A DNA stretch of 64,000 bases from the NCBI RefSeq assembly GCF_036227265.1, contig NZ_CP109446.1, positions 1,525,501 to 1,589,500 of the forward strand, read 5' to 3'. The translations under genes were made by a program, and so were the position numbers. Source of the DNA: Streptomyces sp. NBC_01476. Its GTDB lineage: Bacteria > Actinomycetota > Actinomycetes > Streptomycetales > Streptomycetaceae. This document shows positions 38,077 through 48,500 of the stretch, one piece after another (the stretch's first letter is position 1; each line of letters begins with the position of its first letter). Under the pieces are notes generated by a model. It worked only from the letters and a program-made list of their open reading frames with translations, was not told the origin of the DNA and ran no database searches.

Positions 38077-38970
38077 TCACGCGGCGAGCGTGAGTGTAGC
38101 GGTGTGGTGTCGGTGTTCGTATGCGTTGGGGCTGAGGTGGCCGTTGGCGGAGTGCCGGCGGCGGGTGTTGTAGCGGGTGAGCCAGGCGAAGACGGTTCTG
38201 CGGCAGGTGGGGGCGTCGCCGAAGTCGTGGGTGCCCTGGAGGGTCTCGCGTTTCAGAGATGCGTGGAAGCTTTCGCAGGCCGCATTGTCGGCGCTGGTGC
38301 CGACCGCGCCCATCGACCGGGTGACCCCGAGTTCGGTGCAGAGGCCGGCGAAGGCCCGGGAGACGTACTGGGCCCCGTGGTCGGAGTGGAACACCGCCCC
38401 GTCGAGGCTGCCCCGGGTGTGGGCAGCCATCCGCAGTGCGTCGGCGACCAGATCGGTGCGCATGTGGCTGGCGATGGACCAGCCGACGACCTTGCGGCTG
38501 AAGCAGTCCAGCACGGTCGCGAGATAGAGGAACTCCCCGTTCTCCAGGGGGAGATAGGTGATGTCGCCCATGTATTTGCGCCCCGGCTCGGTGGCGGTGA
38601 AGTCGCGCTTGAACAGGTCCGGGACCTGTGAGGCTGCCGGGTCCGAGATCGTGGTGCGGACGCGTCTGCGCAGGCGGATACCGGTGATGGAGAACATCCG
38701 CATCACGCGGGCGACGCGCTTCTCGTTGACCCGAAGGCCCTTCTCCCGGAGCTCGGCGGTCACCCGTGGGGAACCGTAGGCGCTGTTGGACTCGCCGTGG
38801 ACCTCACGGATCCGCTCGGCCAGGAGCCGGTCCTCGCGCTGCCTGGCCGCCCTCGCCTGTCGGCCGGCGACCCACTTGTAGTAGCTGGACCGGTTCAGGC
38901 CCAGGACCTCGCAGAGCTGCTTCACCTCGTAGGTGTCCCGGTGGTCGTCAACGAACCGGAAGCGGCTCAT
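38077..38970 (-). CDS. IS3-family transposase OrfB
   Basis: A 297-residue DDE recombinase. An N-terminal HTH_21-type region (LCEVLGLNRSSYYKW, SAYGSPRVTAELRE) precedes the integrase core with Asp in KYMGDITYLPL, Asp in FHSDHGAQYVS and Glu in NAACESFHASLKRE, and the NTRRRHSANGHLSP tail. Its ATG overlaps the OrfA stop as TGATG, giving coupling or a frameshift fusion. All catalytic residues are present, so it could be active. Confidence 0.93.
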   Translation of the reverse strand: MSRFRFVDDHRDTYEVKQLCEVLGLNRSSYYKWVAGRQARAARQREDRLLAERIREVHGESNSAYGSPRVTAELREKGLRVNEKRVARVMRMFSITGIRLRRRVRTTISDPAASQVPDLFKRDFTATEPGRKYMGDITYLPLENGEFLYLATVLDCFSRKVVGWSIASHMRTDLVADALRMAAHTRGSLDGAVFHSDHGAQYVSRAFAGLCTELGVTRSMGAVGTSADNAACESFHASLKRETLQGTHDFGDAPTCRRTVFAWLTRYNTRRRHSANGHLSPNAYEHRHHTATLTLAA

Positions 38971-39314
38971 CACCAGTTCGTCTCCCCGGCGAAATACCTG
39001 GCCGCCTTGCGGAGTATGTCCCGCTCGGTCGCCGGCTTCCGCTCGCTCGCTTCGAGCTCTGCCACCCTCGCCTCCAGCTGCCGGATCCGCTCGTCCGGAG
39101 CGTCGGACGGCACCGCCGCCCCCGGCTGGACGGTCGGCTTTGCAGCCGTGGCGGTGACGCCGCGGCGTTCGCGGTCCCGCAGCACCCACGCACGCAGGGT
39201 GGCCCGGTTGACGCCCAGATCAGCGGCGATGCTCTTGTAGGTCGCCCCGGGTGTGGACTCGTACAGGGCCACAGCATCGGCCTTGAACTCGTCCGAGTAG
39301 TCCTTCATCGCCAT
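38970..39314 (-). CDS. IS3-family transposase OrfA
   Basis: A 114-residue DNA-binding subunit with an N-terminal helix-turn-helix (DEFKADAVALYES, SIAADLGVNRATLRAW) and a leucine-zipper-like coiled coil (about residues 75-105: RIRQLEARVAELEASE). The start is ATG at 39314 (MAMKDYSDEFK). The stop overlaps the OrfB start by one base. Confidence 0.9.
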   Translation of the reverse strand: MAMKDYSDEFKADAVALYESTPGATYKSIAADLGVNRATLRAWVLRDRERRGVTATAAKPTVQPGAAVPSDAPDERIRQLEARVAELEASERKPATERDILRKAARYFAGETNW

Positions 39315-39367
39315 CGGCGGTCTTCTCGCTTCCTCCGGATCAAGCAGATCCAGTATCAGCGTGTCCA

Positions 39368-39640
39368 CCAGTCAGGGGGAGGTCCCTTTCGTCGTCCGAA
39401 GGCGTCCGGCCACCGGCTGGCCACCGTGAGGGCTTCGCGCCACCAGTACGGTGCGCCTGGCCTCTTGTGGAACCCATACACGCAAAAGGGAGCACATCCG
39501 ATAGAAGGCTGCTGCCCTCCCAGAGCGCTCAATGAACCACTCAGGGGTCCGTAGAGGCTCAATTATTTGAAAGGATCGAGCCTCCTCCGGACCCGGAACG
39601 GGAGCAATAGTCAAGATTTATGGATGAGTTGGGGTGCGAC
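39368..39640. other. Short gap between IS3 and IS256 remnants
   Basis: No recognised gene. Small frames are open on both strands without family similarity. It may contain one end of the IS256-type element. Confidence 0.4.
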
Positions 39641-40111
39641 TCACGGTGAGCTGTGGTGCTGAATGTTGGTCTTGGCGGTGTCGCGGATCCGCTTGGTGCG
39701 ACCTCTTTCGGCAAGGATCTCGAGGGCGGCGGCGGCCGATGCTTCGGCAGTTTTGAGCTGGAGCCAGTTGGACGAATCGAGCAAGGCGTCCCGATGCCGA
39801 GGCTGCCCCGACATGACGGCTCGGAAGAGGGCCCACTCTCGCAGGCGCTGGGTCAGGAACGGGTAGCGGATCGTGGTCCTCGTCATCGTCTCGGCCCAGG
39901 GCTCGTAAACCGGTTGCGGGTAGAGTTCATCGGCTCGGCGGTCAAGGTGCCGCAGGACCGCAGACTGGCCCACGTTCTGGTCCGAGTCGGTGAGGACTTC
40001 GCTGACGATGTCGGTCTCGTCGGCATCGGTGACGTGCTCCAGCATCCCCAGGTACGCCCAGAAGCGAAGGTGCTCGGCCGGCTCTTCCTGTGGTGAGTCC
40101 TGGAGGTTCAC
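39641..40111 (-). CDS. Unknown protein coupled to IS256-type transposase
   Basis: A 156-residue helical, acidic-to-neutral protein starting at a GTG that overlaps the transposase stop (GTGA). It contains HLRFWAYLGMLEHVTDADE and WALFRAVMSGQPRHRDALLD and a basic C-terminus. The overlap suggests it is part of the same mobile unit, perhaps an accessory or passenger gene. I do not recognise the family. Confidence 0.55.
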   Translation of the reverse strand: MNLQDSPQEEPAEHLRFWAYLGMLEHVTDADETDIVSEVLTDSDQNVGQSAVLRHLDRRADELYPQPVYEPWAETMTRTTIRYPFLTQRLREWALFRAVMSGQPRHRDALLDSSNWLQLKTAEASAAAALEILAERGRTKRIRDTAKTNIQHHSSP

Positions 40112-41347
40112 GCTGCCCGTTCCTGTCGCTCGACGAGGACACCGTTCTCGAATCTGGCGCCGGCGCGGACGAGGGGGACCAGGTGGGCGCCTTTGATCGC
40201 GCGCCAGCGGTCCTGGGCGGACTCGACTAGCTTGAACACCATCGCGAGGGCCGCGGCCGGGCTGCCCGCACCGCGCGTGACCTTGGTCCGCAGCTTCATC
40301 GTGGAGAACGTCGACTCGATCGGGTTGGTGGTCCGCAAGTGGATCCAGTGTTCGGCTGGGAAGTCGTAGAACGCGAGCAACTCGTCCGGGTCGTCGGTGA
40401 TCTTCGCGACGGCCTTGGGCCACTTCGCGTTGTAGGTCTTCGCGAACGCCTCGATCGCTCGCTCTGCATGAGCGCGGTCCTTGGCGTTGTAGATTTCCTG
40501 CATCGCCTTCGTCGCGCCCGGCTGCGCGGACTTCGGCAGGGCATTCGTGACATTGTGCGCCTTGTGCACCCAGCACCCTTGATGCCGTGCTGCGGAGAAG
40601 ACCTCGGCCAGTGCCTTCCATAGGCGCATCGCTCCATCATCGACCACCAGTTCCGGGTCGCGCATGCCCCGGCGGCGGCAGTCACGCAGCAAGTCGGCCC
40701 GCGATTCGGTGGATTCCCGCAGCCCTTCCGCGAGCGCAATCAGTTCCTTGGTGCCGTCCAGGCGGACGCCGAGCAGGAGCAACACCCAGCTGTGTGCCTG
40801 GCCGAGCCGGACTTTGGGGTGGACGCCGTCGGCCCAGACGTATACGAAGTCGCGGTCCGACAGGTCCCGGTCCTGGAAGGCGGTGTGGTCGTCCTGCCAC
40901 TGCTTAATCAGGCGGGTCACGGTGGCTGCGGACAGGCGGGCCGTGGAGCCGAGGAACTGCTCCAGCGCAGGCACGAAGTCCCCCGACGACAGTCCGTGCA
41001 GGAAGAGCAGGGGCAGCACCTCGGAGATCTTCGGCGACTTGCGGCACCACGGTGCCAGAATCTTCGAGGAGAACCGCTGGCGTTCGCCGGACTCCTCGTC
41101 CACCCGACGGCCGTTCACCCAGGGCGCGGTAACCTCGACCGGCCCGGCCGTGGTGACCACGGTCCGAGCCCGGTGACGGCCATTGCGCACCACTATCCTG
41201 TGCCCACGCTCATCGGGCTCGGAGGCCAACTCGGCTATGTACTGGTTTGACTTCCGCCTCCAGAGCGGCAGCGAGCATCCGGCGTGCTCCCTCGCGGACG
41301 ATCTCGTCGATCAAGGAGCCGTCTCGCGCAGCAGCGTCGTCATTCAC
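40108..41347 (-). pseudogene. IS256-family (Mutator-type) transposase with N-terminal frameshift
   Basis: The long frame (40108-41229) holds the DDE core: Asp in YVWADGVHPKVR, Asp in LVVDDGAMRLWKAL and Glu in TNPIESTFSTMKLRT. Upstream, another frame from about 41347 encodes the expected N-terminus (IDEIVREGARRMLAAALEAEV) and would join NQYIAELASEPDE if one base were removed from the AAA/TTT run near 41246-41248. So a single-base insertion breaks an otherwise complete transposase of about 410 residues. The element's ends were not resolved. Confidence 0.8.
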
Positions 41348-41417
41348 TACGGCAAGCACGGGCGTACCTTTCCCGACCGGCACTGCAATGCCGGCCTACT
41401 CGGTGACCATCACAGGA

Positions 41418-41711
41418 TCATTCGGGAAGGTACGCCCTTCGCGTGCCCTTCGGAAGCGACAACTCCGAGCCCGATGGAGGGCGGACGGTCCTGCGAAGGA
41501 GCTCGAACAGGAACTCGGCTATCCCCATGTCGTAGACCTCGTCCCGGTGACGGTGCCTCGGTCGAAAGATCACCGGCCATGTGTCGGGCTCACCGGTGCA
41601 CCGCCCCAGGAATTCCTCGCCCGCCTCGTTCGAGGCCCAGGTGAGCGTTCCGTGCTCCGGAGGCCACTCCAGTTGGAACAACAGGTGATCCCCGGAAGAG
41701 CTCGTGAAACG
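41418..41711 (-). pseudogene. 3' remnant of a second SUKH (SMI1/KNR4-like) immunity gene
   Basis: About 97 codons at the end of an open frame read as a SUKH C-terminus: GDHLLFQLEWPPEHG, then EPDTWPVIFRPRHRHR and YDMGIAEFLFELLRR. The upstream half of the frame has no such character. It lies behind the intact immunity gene in the same orientation, cut off on one side by unrelated sequence and on the other by the IS256 region. Probably a leftover of an immunity gene for a previous toxin tip. Confidence 0.6.
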
Positions 41712-41931
41712 ATCTCTTGGGCCGCCACGCGCCGGGAACGTGTTGGCATCCCGGCCGCGAGCACGGCGAGCGGGACCAAGGTCGCGACGGTGACCATGTC
41801 GCGGGCCATCTGTGCGGTCTGTGTGCTGGTGGCGGCGCAACCGACTGCCCAGACAGCCTCGACTTTCAACTCGCTGCCCCCACAAAGAGTCGTGAGAGGC
41901 GCGGGCAATGCTCTGTCCGCCGAGCCACCTG
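41712..41931. other. Unassigned segment between immunity remnant and immunity gene
   Basis: Short frames only. One minus-strand frame has a hydrophobic stretch (DMVTVATLVPLAVLAAGM), which I cannot assign. Probably decayed gene material. Confidence 0.35.
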
Positions 41932-42531
41932 TCAGGGCCTGGGCCCGTACACGGTCTCGATGGCATCTCCAGCCCGGCCCGGAAGAAGGCGCAACTCAGC
42001 TGGCACGACCGGTTCCTCGGCGCTGAGCGGGCCAAATGCATCCGCACCCGAAAGGTATAGGTAGAACCACTCTGCGAACCCCATCCGATACTCTTCGAAG
42101 TCACCTCGGTTGTGCACGATGATGCGCCATTTCTGCGGTGCAACGCCCGGAGCGAGGAACACCGTCTGGCTCTGAGATGTACCAGCCACCGGGGTCAGGC
42201 CATCCGCCGTGGCGAAGCGCATCTCCGGGATGCCGAGTGCTTCCCGCGGGTCGAACTCGAGGTCGCTATCCTCGTCCCACACCACAGCCGACCACGAACC
42301 GGCGGAATTCCTAATTTCTTCCCCGAGATTCCACACCTGAGTCGCAGGGTGACTTAGATAGAAGTCATCGTTAATGCAAATAGGACCATATGCGTCAACG
42401 ATCTGCTTATAGTCGGACGGCAAGGCGAAACCCAAACTCTCCTCCAGATCACGCCACGCGCCCTCATCGGCGAACCGATACGATCCTTCGCCCAACACGC
42501 CGGCGATCAGAATGAGATAGTTGGAATTCAT
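41932..42531 (-). CDS. Predicted SUKH-type immunity protein for the RHS toxin
   Basis: A 199-residue cytosolic protein with the SMI1/KNR4 (SUKH) look: WRDLEESLGFALPSDYKQIVDAYG near the N-terminus, an acidic middle, and EYRMGFAEWFYLYLSG. SUKH proteins neutralise toxin domains of polymorphic toxins. The ATG at 42531 lies 2 nt after the toxin stop (TAAGAATG) and its ribosome-binding site (AGGAGG) is inside the last toxin codons, so it is translationally coupled. The DNA here is much less GC-rich than the chromosome. The pairing with the nuclease tip is inferred from position. Confidence 0.82.
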   Translation of the reverse strand: MNSNYLILIAGVLGEGSYRFADEGAWRDLEESLGFALPSDYKQIVDAYGPICINDDFYLSHPATQVWNLGEEIRNSAGSWSAVVWDEDSDLEFDPREALGIPEMRFATADGLTPVAGTSQSQTVFLAPGVAPQKWRIIVHNRGDFEEYRMGFAEWFYLYLSGADAFGPLSAEEPVVPAELRLLPGRAGDAIETVYGPRP

Positions 42532-42533
42532 TC

Positions 42534-45500
42534 TTACCTCCTGGGGCAATCAATGCTGCCGTTGGTCACACCGCCGGGCTTCCCCATTTGCTGTTTAATC
42601 ACACAGTGTAGATTCGATCCGTCTTCAAGTACCGTGATATTGTACTCGATCGTCGTGGGTACTCCAGAATTCACGTTTCCATAATGTGGGATGACACTGA
42701 ACGAGACGTGCTTGTTCTGTTTGATCGGATTACGCAGTCTCGCCTCGATGCCATGATTCAGGTAAATCTCATTGGTATTCTTGTACTGGGCGACAAGGTT
42801 CCGAAGGTCCTTTCCATCGCCGCCTATCGCCGCGGGAGCCAGATGCCCATTTCCAGGTATTTCGTTTTGGTTCCTGATCTCAGCCATTCCGGGCGGTTGG
42901 ATGCTTCGACTGGTGTTGACCCGGGACACTTTCTTACGGTCGGTGATGTCCGCGTTGTCGATGAGGCCGTACGCGCCGGTTGCCCGGCATTCCTCTTGTC
43001 CTTCAACGCTGTCGTAGTAGCGCTCGCGGGGCAGGTACACCACATGACCGGTGGCGCTGAGGCCCGGTCCCACGTCACATGTGCCGTCCGCGCGCTTCCG
43101 ACCGTCGTTCTTCCCACCCGGGTTGTCCGTCGGTTTGGGCAGGAACTCCGGATCCACGCTCGGAATGAAGATCTCGTCGGTTAGGAGGTCAAAGGCTTCG
43201 TCAGCCGTGAGGGTACTGGTGACCGCCGAACCGCTGGTCCAGGTGGCGTCGACGAGAGCTGCGGCGGCCGGGGCGAGCGTCGGAGCGGGGAGCGGGTTCC
43301 AGCCGTTGTTGGGATTCTGGTCGATCGGGGGGCGGGGCGGGGCCGTGGTGGTGCCTCCGCCGTGGCCGCCTGAACCGCTGCCCCCACTGGGCGGGCGGTT
43401 GCCTCCTCCGCCACCGTGCGGCCCGCTGCCCCCGCCGTTGTGCGGACTCGTGCCGCCACCGTCGTACGGGTTATTGCCGGGCCCACCGCACTGAGCTGTC
43501 CATGAGTGGAAGTCGCAGAACTGGTCGTGCTGCGATACCGGATGTATGGCTGCCTCGTACGCGGCACATGACCCGTACCGCTCGCAGCCGTCTACGCCGA
43601 TGCTGTCGGACCCGGCCATGTAAAGCCAGGAGCCCCAGTACGCCGCTTCTCCGGGCGGCCCGAATATCGCGGAGATCCCCGATCCCAGGAGCAGGGACTT
43701 CCACCCGTGTCCGGTGGGGTCGGTGCCGTCGAGGGGGTCGGCGTTCCCGTAGGTGTAGCGGTTCGCCTGCACCGACGGAACGGGGTCGAGTTGTGCGCTG
43801 TCGCGGGCGGTGAAGGTGCCGGTGCCGGGCTGGTACCAGCGGGCGGCCATGTTGACGTCGCCGGTTGCCGGGTCGGTCCAGCCGGATTGGAAGCCGAGCG
43901 AGGAGGTGGCTCCGGTGGTGGCGGTGACGGTGCCGAAGGGGTCATATGCGGTGGAGCCGGTGAGAGCGGTGCCCGCGGGATCGAGGCCGGCCACCACGTC
44001 GGTGTGGGTGTCGGTGAGCTCCCACTGCGGATTGCTGCCGTCGGTTCCAGCGAGAACAGTGCCGTCAGGTGCATGGCTGTAGGTGTATGTGCCGTCGGTG
44101 ACAGGCGAGTTGGAGCCGCCGTCGTAGGTGAAGGCGGAGCCACCGCTGCTGGTGACGCGGTCCAGCGAATCGTAGGAGTACGTGGCGGAGCCGTCCGCGA
44201 GCAGACGGTCGAAGGCGTCGAAGCCTGATGATGTGGTCGTGCCGCTGGTCGTGGTGGATACCTGGTTGCCACGGGGGTCGTACCCGAAGGCCGTACTGCC
44301 GTCGGTCAGTTGCTCGTTGCGCTCGTCGAAGGTGGCGGTCCGCCCGCCCGCCGAGGTGCGATTGCCCGCATCGTCCCAGGTGTACGCCGTGGTGGTCGAG
44401 CCCTGCCCCCAGGAGGTGAGACGCCCGGCCTCGTCGTAACCGTAAGTGTTGGCCGCGCTCCCGGCCAGGCCGATGGTGGCCTTGGACGTCAGGCGGTCGT
44501 TCTTGTCGTAGCCGTACGTCGACCCGGCTGTGATGGAGCCGTCCGGCTGGGTCAGGGTGTCGGTAGTGAGGCGGCCAAGGTTGTCGTAGCCGTAGGTTCG
44601 GGTGCTGGTGACGGCGCCCGCAGGAGTTTCGTACTGCTGGGTGTGGATCTGGTCGTCGCTGTAATAGGTCGTGCTCATCCAGTCGCCGGTGACGGCATCC
44701 TTGGTCAGGTTCAGCCGACCGGCTGCGTCGTAGCCGTAGGTGGTGGTGCCCGAAGCGTCCTGACGCGAGGTCATCCGCCCGTCGCTGTCGTAGGCGTAGG
44801 CGGAGTGGCCGCCAGTGCCGGTGGCAGTGAGCAACTGGCCCCGGTCGTCGAGGGTGTACGTGTTCTCGGCCGCGAATCCGCTGCCGCCGGTCGCGGTCAG
44901 GCGTCCGTCAAGGTCGTACGACAGTGCCCGCGTGCTGGTGTCCGCCCCGGCACCGGTGCCGGTCTCCGACGTCAGGTCGCCCATCAGGTCGTAGCCGCGC
45001 AACCGGGTCACCCCACCGGGTTCGGTCACTTTCGTGGCCTGGCCGGCCGCATCGTAGGCGAATGTCCAGGTCCGGTCTGCTGTCGCCGGATGCGCGGTGG
45101 TGGCCGGTTCGATGGTGGATTCCGGCAGGTTCCAGGAGTTGTACGTGTAGGTGGTGCTGTTGCCACGACCGTCGGTCAGGCGGGTGCGGTTTCCGTTGGC
45201 GTCGTAGCCGAATGTCGTGGCGATGGACTTGGTGGCGCTGACGGACTCGCTCTGGCCGGTCGTCCGGCCCACGGCGTCGTAGCTGTAGGAGACCGTGCCG
45301 TTCTCGGCGTCCCGCGCGGACACGATGTTGCCCTCCGCGTCGAAGTCCCCGTGCAAGCTGGTGAGTTGCGTGCCGCCGAAGGACCTCGACGTATCGGTCA
45401 GATCGCCTCTGAAGTCGTATGCGGTATCTGTTTCCCGGCCCAGGGGGTCGGTCAGGACGGACTGGCGCCCCAGCGCGTTGTAGGCAACGTGGGTGATGGC

Positions 45501-48500
45501 ACCGCCAGGTTCGGTGGTGGACGTCACCTCGCCTGCCGGGTCGTAATCCGCCTGAGTGGTCAGCCCGCTGGGTGTGGTCGAGGTGGTCTGCCGGCCCGCG
45601 TCGTCCCACGTGTAGCGACTGGTGTAAGTGGCCGCCACGGGGTAGCGCTCGACCGTGCTCGCGGTCAGGCGGCGTCCCAACTCGTCATATGTCGCCTGTG
45701 ACTTGGCACCGATCGGATCAGTGACGGTAAGCGGTAGTCCCGTCGGGGTGTAAGTGGTGTATGTACCTTGGTCGGTGAGGTGTCCGCCGGACAGGCCACT
45801 TTCTTGTGGGACGGGCACACTCTGGAACGTCCGGTCTCCGAACTGGTCGTAGCCATATTGGACTTCACGTCCGAGCGGATCGATCTGCGCCGTGAGCCGA
45901 CCCAGGTCGTCGTACTCGGCGTGTGCCACCGCGGTGATCGGGGAACCTCCTGGCGGAGTGTAGCCGGGAAGCGTCACGGTCACCGGCTGTCCGAGGCTGT
46001 CGACATCCGTCCGTGAGACGTTGCCGTCCGGATCGCGGCTGTCCGTGGCCTCGCCGAAGGTGTTGTAACCGGTCAACGTGGTCGGGTTGACGTCGGTGGC
46101 CGGCCCGCCGTTGCTCTCCGCCTTCACCGAAGGATCGGTCTCCTGGACCGGTCGCCCCAGCGCGTCGTAGCGGAAGTGCGTGGTGAAGGCCGCCGGGTCG
46201 GCGCCGGCGACGTTGCCCCGGGGGCTGACCGTCGTCAACGGCAGACCCCGCTGGTCGTACGTGCTGGTGACGACCGATTCGGCACCCGGCTCGTGCATGT
46301 CGGTGCGCACTACGTTTCCGGCCGTGTCGTAGGTGTAGTCCTCGACGTAACTCGCGTCGATAGCGGGCGATGGCACCGGACCGGACGTTTGAGCACTGGG
46401 ACCGCTGGCATCCTGCTTCTGTCGCAGAACGTGGTCGTCGCCGTCGTACGTGAACTCCGTCCAGCGGTTGAGCCCGTCGGGGTCGAGTACGGAGTGGCTG
46501 ACGCGACCGGTGGCGTCCACGGCGTTCACCACGGTGGAGGCACCACCACCTGTGGTCTGCTCGACCAGATGTCCGGCGCCGTCGTAGCTGTCGGTCTCCT
46601 GCGTGATGTCGTGCTTGCTGCCGTCGGCTTGGGTGATCTGCTTCGAGACGACGGACGCCTGGAGGCCGTCGTCATAGTAGGTGTACGCGGTCGTTGCACC
46701 CATGGCGTCCGTTGTGGATGCCAGCCGTCCGGCCGGGTCGTAGGCGTTCGAACTCAACACCAGATCGTGTGGGTCACCTCCGGCCGGGTCTCCTGTCCAT
46801 CCCTTCAACACCGTTTCGGCCAGCTGCCCGTTCGGTGTGAAGGACGACGTGAAGGTGGTACCTGACGGATCGGTGGAGGTGTCCGGCCGGCCGAGCAGGT
46901 CATGGCCGTAGGTGGTGACCTTGCCTGCCGCGTCGGTAGCCGAGTCATTCAAGCCGTGCTCGTCGTAGTGCCAACTGACAGTGCGGGACTCATCGCTGCC
47001 CGTGGCGTCGGCAGTGGTCTCACTGAGCTGATTACCGTCCAGGTCGTACACCCGGGTGATGTCGGACGTGTGGGTCACACCGGTGAGCTCGTTTGTCACC
47101 GATGGACCGGCCTCGGAGATGACGTTGGACATGGCGTCATATCCATATGCCGTGGTCACACCGGCTGGGAAGGTGTCGGACACCTGCGTTTCGGTGAGCT
47201 TCCGGCCGAGCCCGTCGTAGGTGTATCTGGTCACCAGCCCCGATGGGGAAGTGACCTTGGCCAGATCCCCGTTGGAGAAGTAGGCGTACGAGGTGACCGC
47301 CCCGCCGGGTGTGGTCTGGGTGGCAACCAGCCCCTGGGGTTCGGTCCCACCGCCCTCCGCCACCTCCGTACCAGCGGTGTGGGCAGTGGAGGACGCCCGG
47401 CCGTCGGGCAGCGTGCTGGTCGTCGGCAGGCCGGTGGCCGTATAGCCGAACGCAGTGCGGTAACGGTTGTCCCTGTCGCTGGACGAGCGGGCGTCACGAG
47501 TCGCTGTCGGCTTGTCGTTGCGCGGGTCCAGCGGGTCGACGGCATTCAGGTAGTAGTCGGTGAAGGATGTCCAGCAGGAGTTCTTGTCCCGGCAGGTGGT
47601 GAGCGAAACGACGTTGCCCCGTGCGTCGTGCCCCGTGATGGTCGCGTGCCCGTCCGGATCCATCACCGTGTGCAGGAAACCTCCGGTGTCGTATCCGTAC
47701 GTGCTCACGCCGCCTGTGGCGGTGGTGGCGGAGACCGTACGCTGGCCGTGCAGCATGTCGTAGCTCGTGCTGGTGGTGTGACCCTCGGGGTCGGTGACAG
47801 ACACCGCGGCCGTCAGCGCGGAGGTGCTCGACTCCGTGGCGGCCGAATAGTGCGCTTGGACCTGGCCGGCGGTCAGGGCGTGCGGGTAGATGGCAACTTC
47901 GTCGATCTGCCCGGTGAAGTAGCTGATGTCCGCGGGCGCGCTCGGCCAGAGTTTCGCGAATCCGGCGCCGATGTACGTGTGCGTGTTGGCCTGGTGGTCG
48001 ACGGCGCCGGTGAAGGTACCCTGCGCGTCACCGTCGAGATAGAGGGTCTGGACGGTGCCCGACGCGGAGATCACCGCATGGTGCCACCGGCCGTCGGTCA
48101 CGGAAGCGGCGGAAGCCAGCGGCGTCGCGGTCTGCCCGGCGACGTAGAACTTGCCGTGCAGCTTCCCGTCCGCACCCACATACAGCACCGGCGTCCAGGA
48201 GCCGCTGGGAGTCGCGGACGCGGCGGCGATGGGGTTCTGTTGGTCGCCCACGAGAACGCCCGGCCCGCTCGTCTTGAACCACATCTCCACCGCGAGGTCC
48301 GTCGAGGCGTGCATGATCGTTCCGGGGACTTCGACGTAGCCGTTGCCCGCGAGCTGGGCCGCGCTGCCGTCGCCCGGTCCGAACGCGCCGGTGGTGCCGA
48401 GCGTGGTGTGGCTGTACGTGCCGTCGCCGTCATTGACAGCGACGTCGCTGGCTGCTGTGGTGCCGTCGGCTTCGTCCAGACTCCAATAACCGCCTGGGGC

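Larger units (their letters stand above)
38059..39367 (-). mobile_element. IS3-family insertion sequence
   Basis: About 1.3 kb with terminal inverted repeats beginning TGGACACGC (left 38059-38067, right 39359-39367). Two overlapping reading frames encode the usual OrfA and OrfB. The flanking bases show no matching short target duplication, so the IS may have taken part in a deletion that removed the integrase C-terminus. Confidence 0.88.

Noticed and set aside
41360..41439. Inverted repeat GGGCGTACC...GGTACGCCC as the end of the IS256 element
   Set aside because: The matching repeat at the other side of the transposase could not be found, so the element's border remains unresolved.
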